A stretch of 53,467 bases of DNA from Brasilonema sp. CT11 (lineage in GTDB: Bacteria; Cyanobacteriota; Cyanobacteriia; Cyanobacteriales; Nostocaceae). Location: the NCBI RefSeq assembly GCF_017982655.1, contig NZ_JABXYX010000049.1, positions 1 through 53,467 on the forward strand, read 5' to 3'. This document shows, in pieces, positions 17,301 to 29,300 of this stretch. The translations under genes were made by a program, and so were the position numbers. Positions within the stretch are counted from its first letter, which is position 1; each line of letters starts with the position of its first letter. The notes under the pieces were generated by a model that saw only the letters and a program-made list of their open reading frames with translations, was not told the origin of the DNA and searched no databases.

Positions 17301-19596
17301 GCGAATCTGGTACCTCAGTGATAGCATCCACTCCGTTCTGTAGCAACTGCCAGAAAGCTTTTGGATCATTAGCACCGGGGAGACGACAGCCTAGACCAAT
17401 AATGGCGATCCCACTGCTAGAAGCATTAGCGTCTTTTGTTTCCGTCCTGGAAATAGGGAATGAGGACAGATTTTGTGTTTCTGGTGAGGAAACAGCAGTT
17501 TTCTGTGCTAAATGCTGGGCTAAAAGTTCGATACTAGGATAATCGTACAGTAGGGTAGGAGAAACCTTATGTCCAAGCCATTCCTGAGTTTCACCAGCTA
17601 GGCTAACTGCAACCATCGAACTTAAACCATACTGGGCTAAGGGTTGCTGAATATCTATTTCCTCTGGCACAACTTGCAGTTGCTCGGCAACCTTTGAAAT
17701 TAACCAAGCTTGGATCGCTTCTTGGCTGTAAGATTTCTCTTGACTCAATGCTTGCTCAGTTGCTTGTAGTTTGCTTGTTTGCAGTTGTTGCCACAGCGCA
17801 TTGACTTCCGTTTCCAAATCCCGGAATTTTGTTTGGTTTTGAGGATTCACACACCAAGAAGCTATCTCATCCAAATTTCCAGCTAAAAACCCAGCCCGAC
17901 AAGCATTGCGTTGAACTTTACCACTAGAAGTTTTGGGGATACTAGCAGTCCTGAGCAGCAACACTCCATAAACTTCTAAATCGTGTTCTTGTGCGACTGC
18001 TTGACGAATTTCCCCAATCACTTCATTGGCGTTTAACTTTCGTAAGGAACTCCGTTCTACTTCTTGAACAATCACCAGTTTTTCTTGATCGTTGAGAGTT
18101 ACTGAAAACGCTGCTCCACAGTTAGGACGCAGTGCTGGGTGGCACTTTTCAATTGTCAGTTCAATATCTTGAGGATAATGATTGCGACCTCGAATGATAA
18201 TCAAATCCTTGAGCCGTCCGGTGATGAACAATTCACCATCCTTCAAGAATCCCAAATCGCCCGTACGTAGAAATGGACCTTCGCCTGTATCTGCTATGTA
18301 AGCCTGGAAAGTTTGTTTCGTTTGTTCCGGTTGATTCCAATACCCAGAAGCGACACTCGAACCTGAAATCCAAATCTCTCCCACTTGCGTAGCTGGACAT
18401 TGAGTTAAGGATTCAGGGTCAACGATCACAATTTTCTCATCTAACCATGCTTGTCCACAGCCAACTATTTTCCTCGCTCCCGCATAATCACTCTTAGCTT
18501 CAACCACCCGGTTTTTCTCAAGAGCTGTTTCTTCAACTGAGTAGACAACGGATGGATTTGTTTTTAAACCTCCAGAAACAAATAAAGTTGTCTCAGCCAT
18601 TCCGTAGCAAGGGTAAAATGCACGCTCTGCAAAGCCACAATCAGCGAAAGTACGAGCAAACTGCTCTATTGTTGACCAACGAACTGGCTCGGCTCCATTA
18701 AAAGCAACTTCCCAACTACTTAGATCTAGATTTGCTCGTTGTTCAGGACTAATCTTTTGAACACACAAATCATAAGCAAAATTCGGTCCACCACTGGTAG
18801 TGGCTTTATAACGGGAAATCGCCATCAGCCAGCGCACAGGCTTCATCAGGAAAGCTTCTGGGGGCATGAGAATGCTTGGTTTACCCAAGTATAGGGGTTG
18901 CAGAACATTCCCAATCAGTCCCATGTCATGGAATAATGGTAACCAACCAACAACAATAGTTTCTAAGGAATGACCGAATGCCTGCTGTATCATTTGCTCA
19001 TTGTGTAGCAGGTTTCCATGACTCACCATTACTCCTTTCGGCGTTCCTGTAGAGCCGGAAGTATACTGGAGAAATGCCAGTGTGTCGTTGTTTAGTATGG
19101 GAATTTGCCAATCTTCTAATAAGTTATTGGCAATGTTGTCGGTAGTTATCCAATGCAAGGATGCTAGTTCTGGTTCTTCTACTAAATTGTGTCTAATATT
19201 GATTAAAACAGATGTCGTTGTCAGGGCAAAAGTTGCTTGTGCGTCAGTCACAATAGCTTGTAACCGTGTCATGCGCTGATTATGCCGGGGTGGATAAACA
19301 GGAACAGCTACAACTCCTGCATACAAGCAACCGAAAAAGGCAGAAATAAATTCTAGACCTGGTGAGTAGACCAGTAATGCTCGTTCACCCATTGCTTTGC
19401 GCTTTTGAAGTTGAGCGGCGATGCTGCGCGAGCGTTGGTCTAACTCTTGATAGGTTAAGCTGTTTTCTTCAGTTTCTCCGTCTTGTAAGAAAATGTAAGC
19501 TGTTGAATCAGGCTGACATTCTGCTCGCTGCCGCAAAATATCTACAAAAGTGATAGTTTGAGGAGGAGATTGCACGGGATAATTCAAATATTTCAT
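14323..19596 (-). CDS. FAAL-ACP-KS-AT-(DH N-half) lipid-initiating PKS
   Basis: Residues about 1-585 are a fatty acyl-AMP ligase (YTSGSTGTPKGVMVSHGN; FLRTGDLG), which activates a free fatty acid and loads it on the following ACP (about 640-715, YGLSSMVAV). KS (about 745-1165) has Cys in DTACSSS and the His residues in ETHGTGT and NIGHLEA. AT (about 1270-1570) has GHSVGE and HAFHS, the malonyl-type motif. The last ~115 residues are the N-terminal half of a dehydratase with catalytic His in KDHRVWETIVMP, where the usual Gly of HxxxGxxxxP is Glu. The protein then stops in mid-domain. GAGG lies 8 bases before the ATG. It sets the lipid tail and adds one malonyl unit. Confidence 0.93.
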   Translation of the reverse strand: MKYLNYPVQSPPQTITFVDILRQRAECQPDSTAYIFLQDGETEENSLTYQELDQRSRSIAAQLQKRKAMGERALLVYSPGLEFISAFFGCLYAGVVAVPVYPPRHNQRMTRLQAIVTDAQATFALTTTSVLINIRHNLVEEPELASLHWITTDNIANNLLEDWQIPILNNDTLAFLQYTSGSTGTPKGVMVSHGNLLHNEQMIQQAFGHSLETIVVGWLPLFHDMGLIGNVLQPLYLGKPSILMPPEAFLMKPVRWLMAISRYKATTSGGPNFAYDLCVQKISPEQRANLDLSSWEVAFNGAEPVRWSTIEQFARTFADCGFAERAFYPCYGMAETTLFVSGGLKTNPSVVYSVEETALEKNRVVEAKSDYAGARKIVGCGQAWLDEKIVIVDPESLTQCPATQVGEIWISGSSVASGYWNQPEQTKQTFQAYIADTGEGPFLRTGDLGFLKDGELFITGRLKDLIIIRGRNHYPQDIELTIEKCHPALRPNCGAAFSVTLNDQEKLVIVQEVERSSLRKLNANEVIGEIRQAVAQEHDLEVYGVLLLRTASIPKTSSGKVQRNACRAGFLAGNLDEIASWCVNPQNQTKFRDLETEVNALWQQLQTSKLQATEQALSQEKSYSQEAIQAWLISKVAEQLQVVPEEIDIQQPLAQYGLSSMVAVSLAGETQEWLGHKVSPTLLYDYPSIELLAQHLAQKTAVSSPETQNLSSFPISRTETKDANASSSGIAIIGLGCRLPGANDPKAFWQLLQNGVDAITEVPDSRWNLNALYNSEPATPGKMSTRWGGFIEKVDHFDTHFFGIAPRETERIDPQQRLLLEVAWETLENAGQAPSKLAGSQTGVFLGISNNDYSRYQCEQSVCIDAYTGTGNALSIAANRLSYVLDLRGPSLAVDTACSSSLVAVHLACQSLQNRECNQALAGGVNLILSPELTITFSQARMMAADGRCKTFDTSADGYVRSEGCGLVLLKRLCDAQNDGDNILAIIRGSAINQDGRSNGLTAPNGLSQQAVIRQALSNAGVTPAELSYIETHGTGTALGDPIEVESLKAVLLPDRSDDPQPCALGSVKANIGHLEAAAGIASLIKVVLSLQHGEIPPQLHLKQLNPHICLNGNSFYIPTERQPWLGGSKSRFAGVSSFGFGGTNAHVVVEEAPKESQKAKVKIQKEETIERPLNLLTLSAKSEKALLELAQRYAAFLEANPTSSLADICFTANTGRSHFDYRLAVVSESTVQLREQLSAFAAGIETNALFNDKKISKEKNKIVFLFTGQGSQYIGMGRQLYETQPTFRQALDHCDQILRSYLDRPLLEIIYPESKLSSLVHETAYTQPALFALEYALFQLWKSWGIEPAVVMGHSVGEYIAATVAGVFSLEDGLKLIAKRASLMQALPKNGKMMTVFTDEAQVNSAIQPYAQDVVIAAINGPENIVISGKQDAVEAVSASVQAKGIKTKSLQVSHAFHSPLMEPILDEFAAVASEVTYTKPCLPLISNVTGQLVNDDMSTAQYWVRHLRQPVQFAESIQTLNLHGCEVLVEIGSKPVLLGMAQQCLSQNTQLCLPSLRPKQEDWLQLLQSLGQMYVQGIEVNWSGFDRDYPRRKLVLPTYSFQRQQYWIETSNTTANKQKSCQLQNQTKKHPLLGYRLKDLAPFPNTYIWETEIDEQYLLYLKDHRVWETIVMPHTAYIEIALTAVEEALEVKCSHLTNLKLHHVLFLSEKRDQKIQVILACNSDASMSFHVYSCRIGQKSSSQAWTLYATARVHF

Positions 19597-19677
19597 ACCA
19601 TAGTCCTCAACACTTCAATCGTCAGTCCCAATTAGCTCAGGTGTATACTGCTATGTGGTGTACGCAGTTCGTTGTAG

Positions 19678-20334
19678 CTATTTAATTCTAACAAGGCGCT
19701 TAACCTCCAGCTTAGATCTCCGAAATAAATAATTCACCATATCCTTGAATGTCAGTCGCTTCCTTACACCAAGCTGTCCTCTTTTGTCAAACTGCCATTC
19801 GGCGTTGAGTCCGTTTTGCTCTACGTAAAATAGGAATAACTGGACTTGGCGATTTCCGTCAAATGATTCTCTCCAGTGCTCTACTTCACAACCTCGATAC
19901 AATACAGCATCACCAGGATTAAGGTATATTTCTGAGACACCTTTTGGTCCGTTCAGATAAATAGGCCAGCTAGTACTACCATCCGAACCCAGTGTTAAAG
20001 TTACAGCAACTTCACATGCAGGTCTATCTTTGTGCTTACTTAGGATGTCGCCCTTTTTATAAATCCGAGCGTATGCATAAGTCGGATACAGTTTTGTACC
20101 TGTGGCTAACTCCACTTTGGGACGCACCTCTTCGAGGAGTGTTTCCAGGAACACATCGTACCTAATAATAGGTGTCTTCAGAACTTGCAATCCACCCATT
20201 TCAACCTTACCGACTTTTTCCATCATCAATGCGTAATTGTATGCAACCCTTAATAAAGGATCGGCTACGAATGATTTTGCAATCAAGTACTTGTCTTCTT
20301 TGAAAGTTGCTGATGATTCTATAACTTGAGTCAT
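19678..20334 (-). CDS. 2-oxoglutarate/Fe(II) oxygenase (prolyl-hydroxylase-like fold)
   Basis: A protein of about 218 residues with the 2-His-1-carboxylate pattern: HxD in SKHKDRPACE and a distal His in EVEHWRESF, followed by R in GNRQVQLF, which could hold 2-oxoglutarate. NPGDAVLYRG before the distal His is typical of the double-stranded beta-helix fold. ATG at 20334 is preceded by AAGGA; an in-frame TTG at 20349 would add five residues. It lies between the two large synthetase genes, so it probably hydroxylates an amino acid or carrier-bound residue of the lipopeptide. The substrate is unknown. Confidence 0.8.
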   Translation of the reverse strand: MTQVIESSATFKEDKYLIAKSFVADPLLRVAYNYALMMEKVGKVEMGGLQVLKTPIIRYDVFLETLLEEVRPKVELATGTKLYPTYAYARIYKKGDILSKHKDRPACEVAVTLTLGSDGSTSWPIYLNGPKGVSEIYLNPGDAVLYRGCEVEHWRESFDGNRQVQLFLFYVEQNGLNAEWQFDKRGQLGVRKRLTFKDMVNYLFRRSKLEVKRLVRIK

Positions 20335-20383
20335 TTCCTTATCCTTCAATTTTCAAGTCTGTTCTTTTTTTATCAAATTCTTG

Positions 20384-23300
20384 TCATTCCTCTGCCTGTG
20401 ACTGATCAAGACAAATTTGCAGTTTTTCAGCAAGTACTTTGACATGAGGTTGTTGGACTATCGTTCGATGATTACCCGGAACCCAATGTAGCTCTACCTT
20501 ATCGACTAGTGCTTCCCAACCTAGAGTTGGATTGCCAGAATTGGCAGAGTTTCCTTCACTAGCTTGGAGAAGAGTTATTGTTCCTGGATAATAAAGTTGA
20601 GGAATATAATTTACTGCAGCGCAAGCATGGAATTTCCTTACCTTCAGGAGACGACCTAGCTGTTCCACTCCGAAACCAGGAGGAAGCTGTAGGTTATGCT
20701 GCTTTGCTTGATCTATCGTATAAGCAAGCTGCTCATCAACCTCCATTTCTAGCAAGTTAGCTTCTACTTGTTGCAATTGTTCTTCTGGGAGGGAGAGATG
20801 GTTTCTAAATAAAGGTACTAAAAGAGCCGCTTCATCTGGTGTGAATCCGTCAGAATTTGCAGAAAAATCAAAGATATCTATCATTGCCAGTAAGGATGTT
20901 CGCTGACCTTGGACTCGAAGTTGTTGTGCCATCTCGAAGGCGATCGCTCCACCCAAACACCAGCCTGCCAACAGATAAGGACCATTCGGTTGAACTGTCT
21001 GTATGGCTTTGATGTAATGTGTTGCCATTTCTTCGACTTGCGAGTGTGGTTCCTGTCCGCTCTCAAAGCCATTGGCTTCCAGTCCGTAGAGCGGTCGCTT
21101 TGTACTGAGATACTGAGCTAACTTCAAGTAATTAAAAACACTGCCACCACCAGGATGGATAAAGAACAGAGGAGGCTTCGACCCTTTCGGCTGAATCGTG
21201 ACCAAGGCAGACCAAGGATGCATATCACTTTGTTGGCGAAGAAGCACTGCTTGCTGTTCGACCGTCGCTCCTTGAAAAAGAGTTGTCAAGGGTAAGATCT
21301 GCCCGAACTTCTGCTGAATCCGAGCCATTAAAGAAATTGCTAAAAGGGAATGACCACCAAGATCAAAGAAATTATTAACGACGCCAACTGGATTAACGTT
21401 GAGTACTTCTGACCAGATTTGTGTCAGTTCCAGTTCAAGTCTATCGCGAGGAGGGACAAAACGATCATGCTGGCTCAGACTTTGCTCTGGCTCAGGCAAA
21501 GCACGACGATTAATTTTGCCGTTAGGAGTCAGAGGCATTTCTTTGAGGATGACAAAGTTTGTTGGCACCATGTAGTTAGGAAGTTGTTTTTGAAGAAAAT
21601 CACGCAGTTCAACGCTGGTCGGGGTTTGATTCCAATCGGGCACAATATATGCAATTAAGCGTTTATCACCTGCGCTCATTTCTCGATCTATGACTACAAC
21701 CTCTCTAACAGCAGGATGTTTGGTCAATACTGCTTCAATTTCTCCTAGTTCTATGCGGAAGCCTCGAATTTTTACTTGATTGTCAATACGACCGAGAAAC
21801 TTGACATTGCCATCGCTCTTGTAGCAAGCTAAATCTCCGGTCTTGTATAAGAGTGTTTCTGACTTATCACTAAAGGGATTAGGGATAAATTTTTCGGCAT
21901 TTAACTCGTTGGCGTTGAGGTAGCCACGAGCAAGACCAGCACCACCGATATGAAGTTCGCCTGGAACCCCGATAGGAGTGGGTTGGAGATGATTATCTAA
22001 TATATAAAATTGGGTATTTGCAATGGGACGACCAATATATTCCACATCTGTGTCACAAGCTTCTTTTGCTTGCGTTTTTATTTTATAAACAGATGACCAA
22101 ATGGTCGTTTCTGTAGGACCATATAAATTCCATACAGAGGCACCTTTGCTGAGCAACTGAGTAGCTAGTTCTTGTGGTAAAGCTTCACCACCTACTAAAA
22201 TGCTAAGGTGTGGATGACCTTTCCAACCAGAAGCTAAAAGTAGTCGCCAGGTCACAGGAGTTGCTTGCATGACTGTCGCACCTTTTCCCCCTACCGCCTT
22301 AGCTAACTTCTGGGCTAACTGTATTCCATCTGAAGCTACTTCACCAGGGTTCAAGACAACTTGTGCTCCTACTGTTAGTGGTAAGTAGAGTTCTAAAGCT
22401 GCAATATCAAAAGATAAAGTGGTTACTGCTAGAAGTACGTCTTGGTCTGTCAGCCCGAGTTGCTGTTGCATAGCAGTCAAAAAGTTGACTACAGATTGAT
22501 GTGATATTTGCACACCCTTAGGCTTGCCAGTTGAGCCAGAGGTATAAATAACGTAAACTAGATGCTCCGGCTGAGCGCTACCAATAAGATTTTTCTCGTT
22601 TTCCTGAGAAATGATTTCCCAATTTTTATTAATATCGATTAAACGTGCTTGATGTTTAGTTACCTCTACTTTTGTATCGCCACTAGTCAACAAAACAGGT
22701 AGACCAGAATTAGATAGCATAAATGCTAGGCGTTCTTGAGGATACTTTGGATCTAACGGTACATAAGCTGCACCAGCCTTAAGAATTCCTAGTAGACCCA
22801 CCACCATTTCTAGAGAGGGATGTATGCAGATACCTACAAGAGTTTCAGGTTTGACTCCCTGAGATTGTAAGTAATGCGCTAGTTGATTTGCTTGTGAGTT
22901 GAGTTCTGCATAGGTTAGGTGTTGGTTTTCAAACACAACAGCAATGTTCTCTGGTGTACGCTCTGCTTGCTCCTCAAACAAGTGATGAACGCATTTGTTA
23001 ACTGGGTAGTCGGCTTGGGTGTTATTCCATTCTACCAACATCTGGTATTGCTCTTGTTCTGTCAGCAGGGATAGCTGACTCACTGAACGATCAGAATTTG
23101 CAACAATCGATTTCAGTAAGGTCTGAAAATGCCCCTTCATCCGTTGAATTGTATCTGCCTCAAACAAATCGCTGTTGTACTCCCAAGTCCCCACCAGTCC
23201 AGAAGCTGTCTCACTCATCGACAAGGTCAAATCGAACTTAGCTACTGTGCGCTGTTGTTTTAGTGGCGTTAGAGTTAACCCAGGCAACTCTAGCGTTTTC

Positions 23301-26300
23301 TGTGGGGCATTGTGCAGCACAAACATGACCTGGAACAAGGGATGGTGACCTAAACTCCGTTCTGGTTGCAATACTTCTACCAACTGCTCAAAAGGTAAGT
23401 CTTGATGAGCATAAGCATCTAGAGTCATCTGCCGCACATGCTGCAGCAACTCTCGGAAGGTCGGATTATTCTGCAGATCAATGCGCAGCACCAAGGTATT
23501 AATAAAAATGCCAATCAGCGACTCTATCTCCTGACGGTTGCGGTTGGCAATGGGAGAGCCAAGAACTATATCTTCCTGACAACTGTAGCGTGACAATAAC
23601 AGGGCAAAAGCTGCTAGCAGTGTCATAAATAAAGTTGTCCCTGACTGCTGACTCAAGTCCTTGATTTGTTGAGTCAAATCAGCATTGAGTTCAAAAGTCT
23701 CGGTGCTACCTCGAAAGGTTTGCACAGGAGGACGTTGTCGGTCTGTGGGCAAATCCAGCAGTGTCGGTATTCCTGCCAATTGCTGCTTCCAGTAGTTGAG
23801 TTGATTTTCCAGAATTTCTCGTTTTAGCCACTGACGCTGCCAAACGGCAAAGTCAGCATATTGGATGGGTAGGTCAAGTAAAGGAGAGGGGACTTTTGAT
23901 GAAAATGCTTGGTAGAGAGTAGACAATTCTTGAATAAAGATGCTGAACGACCAATCATCGGAGATGATATGGTGCATGATCACCAGTAGCACATAATTAT
24001 CTTCTCCAAGCTGCAGTGCAAGAACCCTCAGCAGCGAATCAGTTGCTAGATCAAAAGATCGCTTGGTCTGCGACAAACCCAAGCGTTTCACTTCAGCGGT
24101 TTGTTCTACACTAGCAAGCAAGCGCAAGTCCACCACAGGAATTGCTATTGCTGAGGAGGGAGCAATGACCTGAACCGGAACTCCATTGACCAATGGAAAG
24201 GTAGTGCGTAAGATTTCATGGCGTCGGACAAGTTCGCTTAAGGCTTGTTCCAAAGCTGCGACATCTAACCGTCCAGAGATCTGAACCGCTACAGGCATAT
24301 TGTAGGTGGCGCTGGAACCTTCTAGTTGGTCTAAAAACCACAGCCTTTCTTGCGCCCAAGATAGCGGTAAGAATTCAGTAGCTCTGGATACTGGTTCAAT
24401 TCGAGGAATGACTAATCCAGAAGCAGTCTGACGCAGTGCTAAGATCGCTTGATCGAGTTCGGCAACGGTAGGTGCTTCAAATAGAGTACGCAACGGAATC
24501 TCGACTTGAAAGATTTCCCGTAAACGAGAGACAACTTGAGTAGCGAGTAAAGAATGCCCTCCAAGTTCAAAAAAATTATCATCAACACCCAAATGCTGAA
24601 GTTTAAGAACTTCTGCAAAGATATTGACAATGACTTCCTCAGTAGGAGTACGAGGAAGAACACAAGTAGCATTCTTAGCGACTTGCACAGATGGGGCAGG
24701 CAAAGCACGACGGTTCACTTTACCATTAGCAGTCAGAGGCAGAGCATCTAACACAACAAAAATAGACGGCACCAGATATTGGGGCAACTGCTTTTTGAGG
24801 AAGTAGCGTAACTCACTTTCTGCAAATGTCTGATTTGGTTTGGCAACCACATAGGCAACTAAGCACTTGTCCCCAGAAGTCTGTTCAACAGCAACCACTA
24901 CACTTTCTGCCACAGCCGGGTGCTGATTCAAAACCGTCGAAATCTCCCCAGGAGCAACGCGTATACCTCTAATCTTAATCTGGTCATCCAAACGCCCTAA
25001 AACTTCTAAAGCTCCATCAGGATAGTAGCGTCCTTTGTCACCAGTATAGTAGAGTAAATCCTGCGGGTCATTGCTCAAGGGATTGGGCACAAAACGTTGC
25101 TGCTGTTCTTGCACAGCATTGATATATCCTAAAGTCCGGAAGGGAGTACGTATGACTATTTCCCCGATTTCGCCAATTCCACACAACTGGTGAGTTGAGT
25201 TTAAGACCAGCGCTTGCGTATCAGGAAGTGCCCACCCTGCAGGCATCACACCAGCTGGAATCTCCTTTGGCACTTGGTAAAAGCATTTGACCATCGTGGT
25301 CTCTGTTGCTCCGTAGAGATTCACCATCTGCCCAGCTTCTGGAAAAGTCTGTCGCCATTGATGAACTAAAGTTTGAGTTAACGGTTCTCCAGAGAAGAAA
25401 ATCCAGCGTAATTTTCTTAAATAAATTCCCTGATTTGCGTGTGTTAACCAAGACTTTACCAGTGCCGGAACTGTATGTACGACAGTGATTTGCTCAGTCT
25501 CCAACCAGTTCAAAACCTCATCGATCCCGAAGTCATCGTCTTGGTTCGGCAAACATAATGTTGCCCCACTCGTTAAAGGTAGAAACACATCTCTGAGGAC
25601 GGCATCAAAAGTCAAGCTGGTTAATTGAGCAACTCGCTCATCTGGTCCAATCTCAAAAGTTTGGCGTTCCCAGTCAAGAAAATGAGAAATGCCTTTATGA
25701 GTTCCTAAAACCCCTTTTGGTGTGCCTGTGCTACCAGAGGTGAAGAAGATGTAAGCCAGATCATTTGCACTCAAGGTTGGCAGGCAAGAAGTCATTCCAG
25801 AGCTGCTTTGCAAAGTGCTCATCACTCTGGCAGAAACTGCATCAACGTCAATGATTTCTAACGAGCTTTGTGTCAGATGTGCTCGTTTTGACTGAGTGCC
25901 CACCACATTTAGGAGATACTTGGCTTGAGCCTCCTCAAGCATCAGTTGTTGGCGCGGTTGTGGAAGTTTCAAATCAAGCATGAGCAACACAGCGCCGCTT
26001 TTGAACACGCCAAGCATACTAGCAATCAGTCCAAAGCTCTTCGGACCGCACAAGGCTACCACATCACCGGGTTGCACACCACAACTCAACAAAACCTGAG
26101 CAATGGCATCGGTAGTTTGGGCCAATTCTTGGTAAGTCCATGTTTGACCGTTCTGGCGAATCGCTGTTTGCTCTGGCGCTTGCTGTGCCCAAGCACTAAA
26201 CAGACTCGGTACTGGTTTATACTCAGGTTCTGCAACTAGAGCACTCGGGTTGGGCAACAAGGACTGCGACTGTGGTGTCACTAGAGAATAGGACTGTATG

Positions 26301-29300
26301 CAGCGATCAGGTTCAGTCACGATTTGTTGCAGTAAATACTCAAACTGCTCCAGAAAAATCCTCATCCGTTCTGCTGAGAACAGGTTGTGCCGATACACTA
26401 AACTGATGTTGAGTGAGTCTGCCTGCTGTTGGACGACAATTGTGATCAAGAATTTGGACTGTGACTGTGTGAGTACGAGTGGCTCAAAAGTCAAGCCGGG
26501 TAGTTCTAGTGCGACTTCCGGTGTATTAATCATGTTAAACATCACATCAAACACCGGATGCCGATTCAATGAGCGTTCTGGTCGCAATTGTTCTACCAAC
26601 TTCTCAAAGGGAATGTCTTGGTTATTATAAGCTGCCAGAGTGATTTCACGCACTTTGATCAATAACTGCTCAAAGCTGGGATTTCCGCATAAATCCGTAC
26701 GTAAGGGTAGAGTGTTGATAAAAAAGCCGATCAGATTTTCACATCCCAAGTAATTACGACCTGCAATTGGAACACCAACAATCAAATCTTCTTGACCTGT
26801 GTGGCGCGATAGTAGCACTTTGAATGCTGCCAACAAGGTCATAAATACAGTGACTCCTTTTTGGCGGCTCAAAGTTTTTAAACAAGCAGTCAGTTCCTTA
26901 GATAAAACTATCCTTTGCTGTTCTCCTTTATGATTGTCAGTTGTATGATTGCCAGTTGGTAGATCGTACTTATCTGTGGGTAACTGTAGGATTGGTAAAG
27001 TTCCGCCAAGTTGCTGTTTCCAATAACTCAGTTGCTTTTCTAACACTTGTGCTTGCAGCCACTGTCGCTGCCAGTAAGCAAAATCAGCATACTGGATTGA
27101 TGGTACAGATAATGGCGATGGCTGTTGATGTATGTAGGCTTGATACAAAGCAACTAGTTCTCGAACAAAAATGTCGCTTGACCAAGCATCGAAAATGATA
27201 TGATGCAAAGTTACCAGCAGCACGTGGGATTGCTCTTTTAGCTGCAACAGTTGAAAGCGTATCAGCGGACCGCCAGCTAGGTCAAAGGTTTGTTGAGCTT
27301 GTTGAGTTGCTAGCTGCTGCACGCAAGCTGTTTGCTCGTCTGCACTCAGGAAACGCAAGTCTACCACAGGAATCCTCACTGCTGTGGGTGAGGTGATTTT
27401 CTGCACTGGAGTCCCATTGAGTGTTGGAAAAGTTGTGCGCAGAATCGAGTGGCGTTGGATAATTTCACTGAAGGCATATTCTAGAGCTACTATATTCAAT
27501 CCTCCAGATATTTGGAGCGCTGTTGGCATGTTGTAGCTGGCATTGCCACCTTCTAGTTGGTCTAAAAACCACAGCCGTTCTTGTCCCCATGACAGAGGTA
27601 AGGCTTGAGTATCTTTTGGTATCGGTTTAATCGCAGCAACCACTGAATCTGAAGTTGTCTGACGTAATGCCCAGATGGCTTGGTCAAGTTCTGCTACGGT
27701 AGGAGATTCAAACAAAGTACGCAACGGCACCTCAATTTGCAAGCTTTCTCGCAATCTTGAGACGACTTGAGTCGCCAGCAGCGAATGTCCTCCTAATTCA
27801 AAGAAGTTGTTTTGGATTCCCACCTGTTCTAACTTGAGAACTGAGGCGAAGATATTGGCTATTATTTCTTCTGTCGGCGTCCGGGGTGCGATCAAGCTAT
27901 CATCTAAAGCTATCTCAGCATTTGGTGCTGGCAAAGCACGGCGATCAAGTTTGCCGTTTGGGGTTAAAGGTAGAGCTTCTAAGAATACAAATGCCCCAGG
28001 TACCATGTATTCCGGCAACTTCTTCTTCAAAAAGCCCCGCAGTATACTGGTAGTAGGTCGTTCCTGCTGAGGAACTACATAAGCCACCAAACGCTTATTC
28101 CCAGGATGGTCTTCCCAGGCTATAACCACTGTCTCCCGCACTTGTGGACATTGAGTCAAAACTGATTCTATTTCTTCCAGTTCAATACGGAAGCCACGAA
28201 TTTTCACTTGGTGATCAATGCGACCGAGAAACTGAATGCTCCCATCTGGGAAATAGCGTGCTAGATCCCCAGTTTTATATAGGCGTGCGTCTTTTTCACA
28301 ATTAATGGGGTTAGGGATAAATTTCTCTTGTGTCAACTCTGGAAGATTAAGGTAGCCTCTCGCAAGACCAGCACCACCAATGTACAGTTCGCCCGGAACG
28401 CCAATGGGAACGGGTTGGAAGTATTTATCTAGCAGGTACACCTGGACATTACAAATGGGGTATCCAATTGATACTTCTTGCTGATCAAAATTTGCTGATG
28501 TCGAACCTGATAATTTGCAGAGTGTCGCGACTACAGTCGCTTCGGTCGGACCGTATGTGTTAACCAGTTTGGGCATAGTACCTACATACTTTTGCCACAT
28601 TTCTACTGCTTCCGGGAGCGCTCGTTCTCCCCCAATAATAACCAGCCGCAATGACTCTGGTAGCATTAAATTGGCGCTTGCTGACTCAAAGATGACTTGG
28701 TGCCAATATGCTGTTGGCAGATCCAATACTGTCAGGTTTAATTCCTTGCACTTTTCCAGGAACTCAGGTACCACACTCAACATTTCGTTGCTACGTAGCA
28801 CCAACATTCCACCGCACGTCAGGCAAGGATAGATTTCTTCTGCTGCGGTATCAAAACTGATAGATGCAAACTGTAGTACGCGATCGCTCGCAGAGAGTTC
28901 ATATTCAGCCTGAGCTGTCTTTGTAAAATTCACTAAAGACTGATGCTGAATCATCACTCCTTTAGGTTTGCCAGTAGAACCCGAAGTGTAAATTACATAA
29001 GCCAAGTTTTTAGGTTTAACTTTACTAGCAGGATTATCTTGACTGTGATGAGAGATTATCCTCCAGTTTGGATCTAAGCAGACTACTTGCGTTTGGTGCT
29101 CTGGCAATCGAGTGACCAACTTTTCGGTCGTCAACAGCACTGACACTTGAGAATCATTTAATATATGAGACAATCTCTCTTGAGGATATGCAGGGTCGAG
29201 CGGTACATAAGCCCCACCAGCCTTGAGGATACTCAACAGCCCCACCACCATTTCTAAGGAGCGTTCAACACACAGACCGACCAGCACTTCTGGTTCCACT

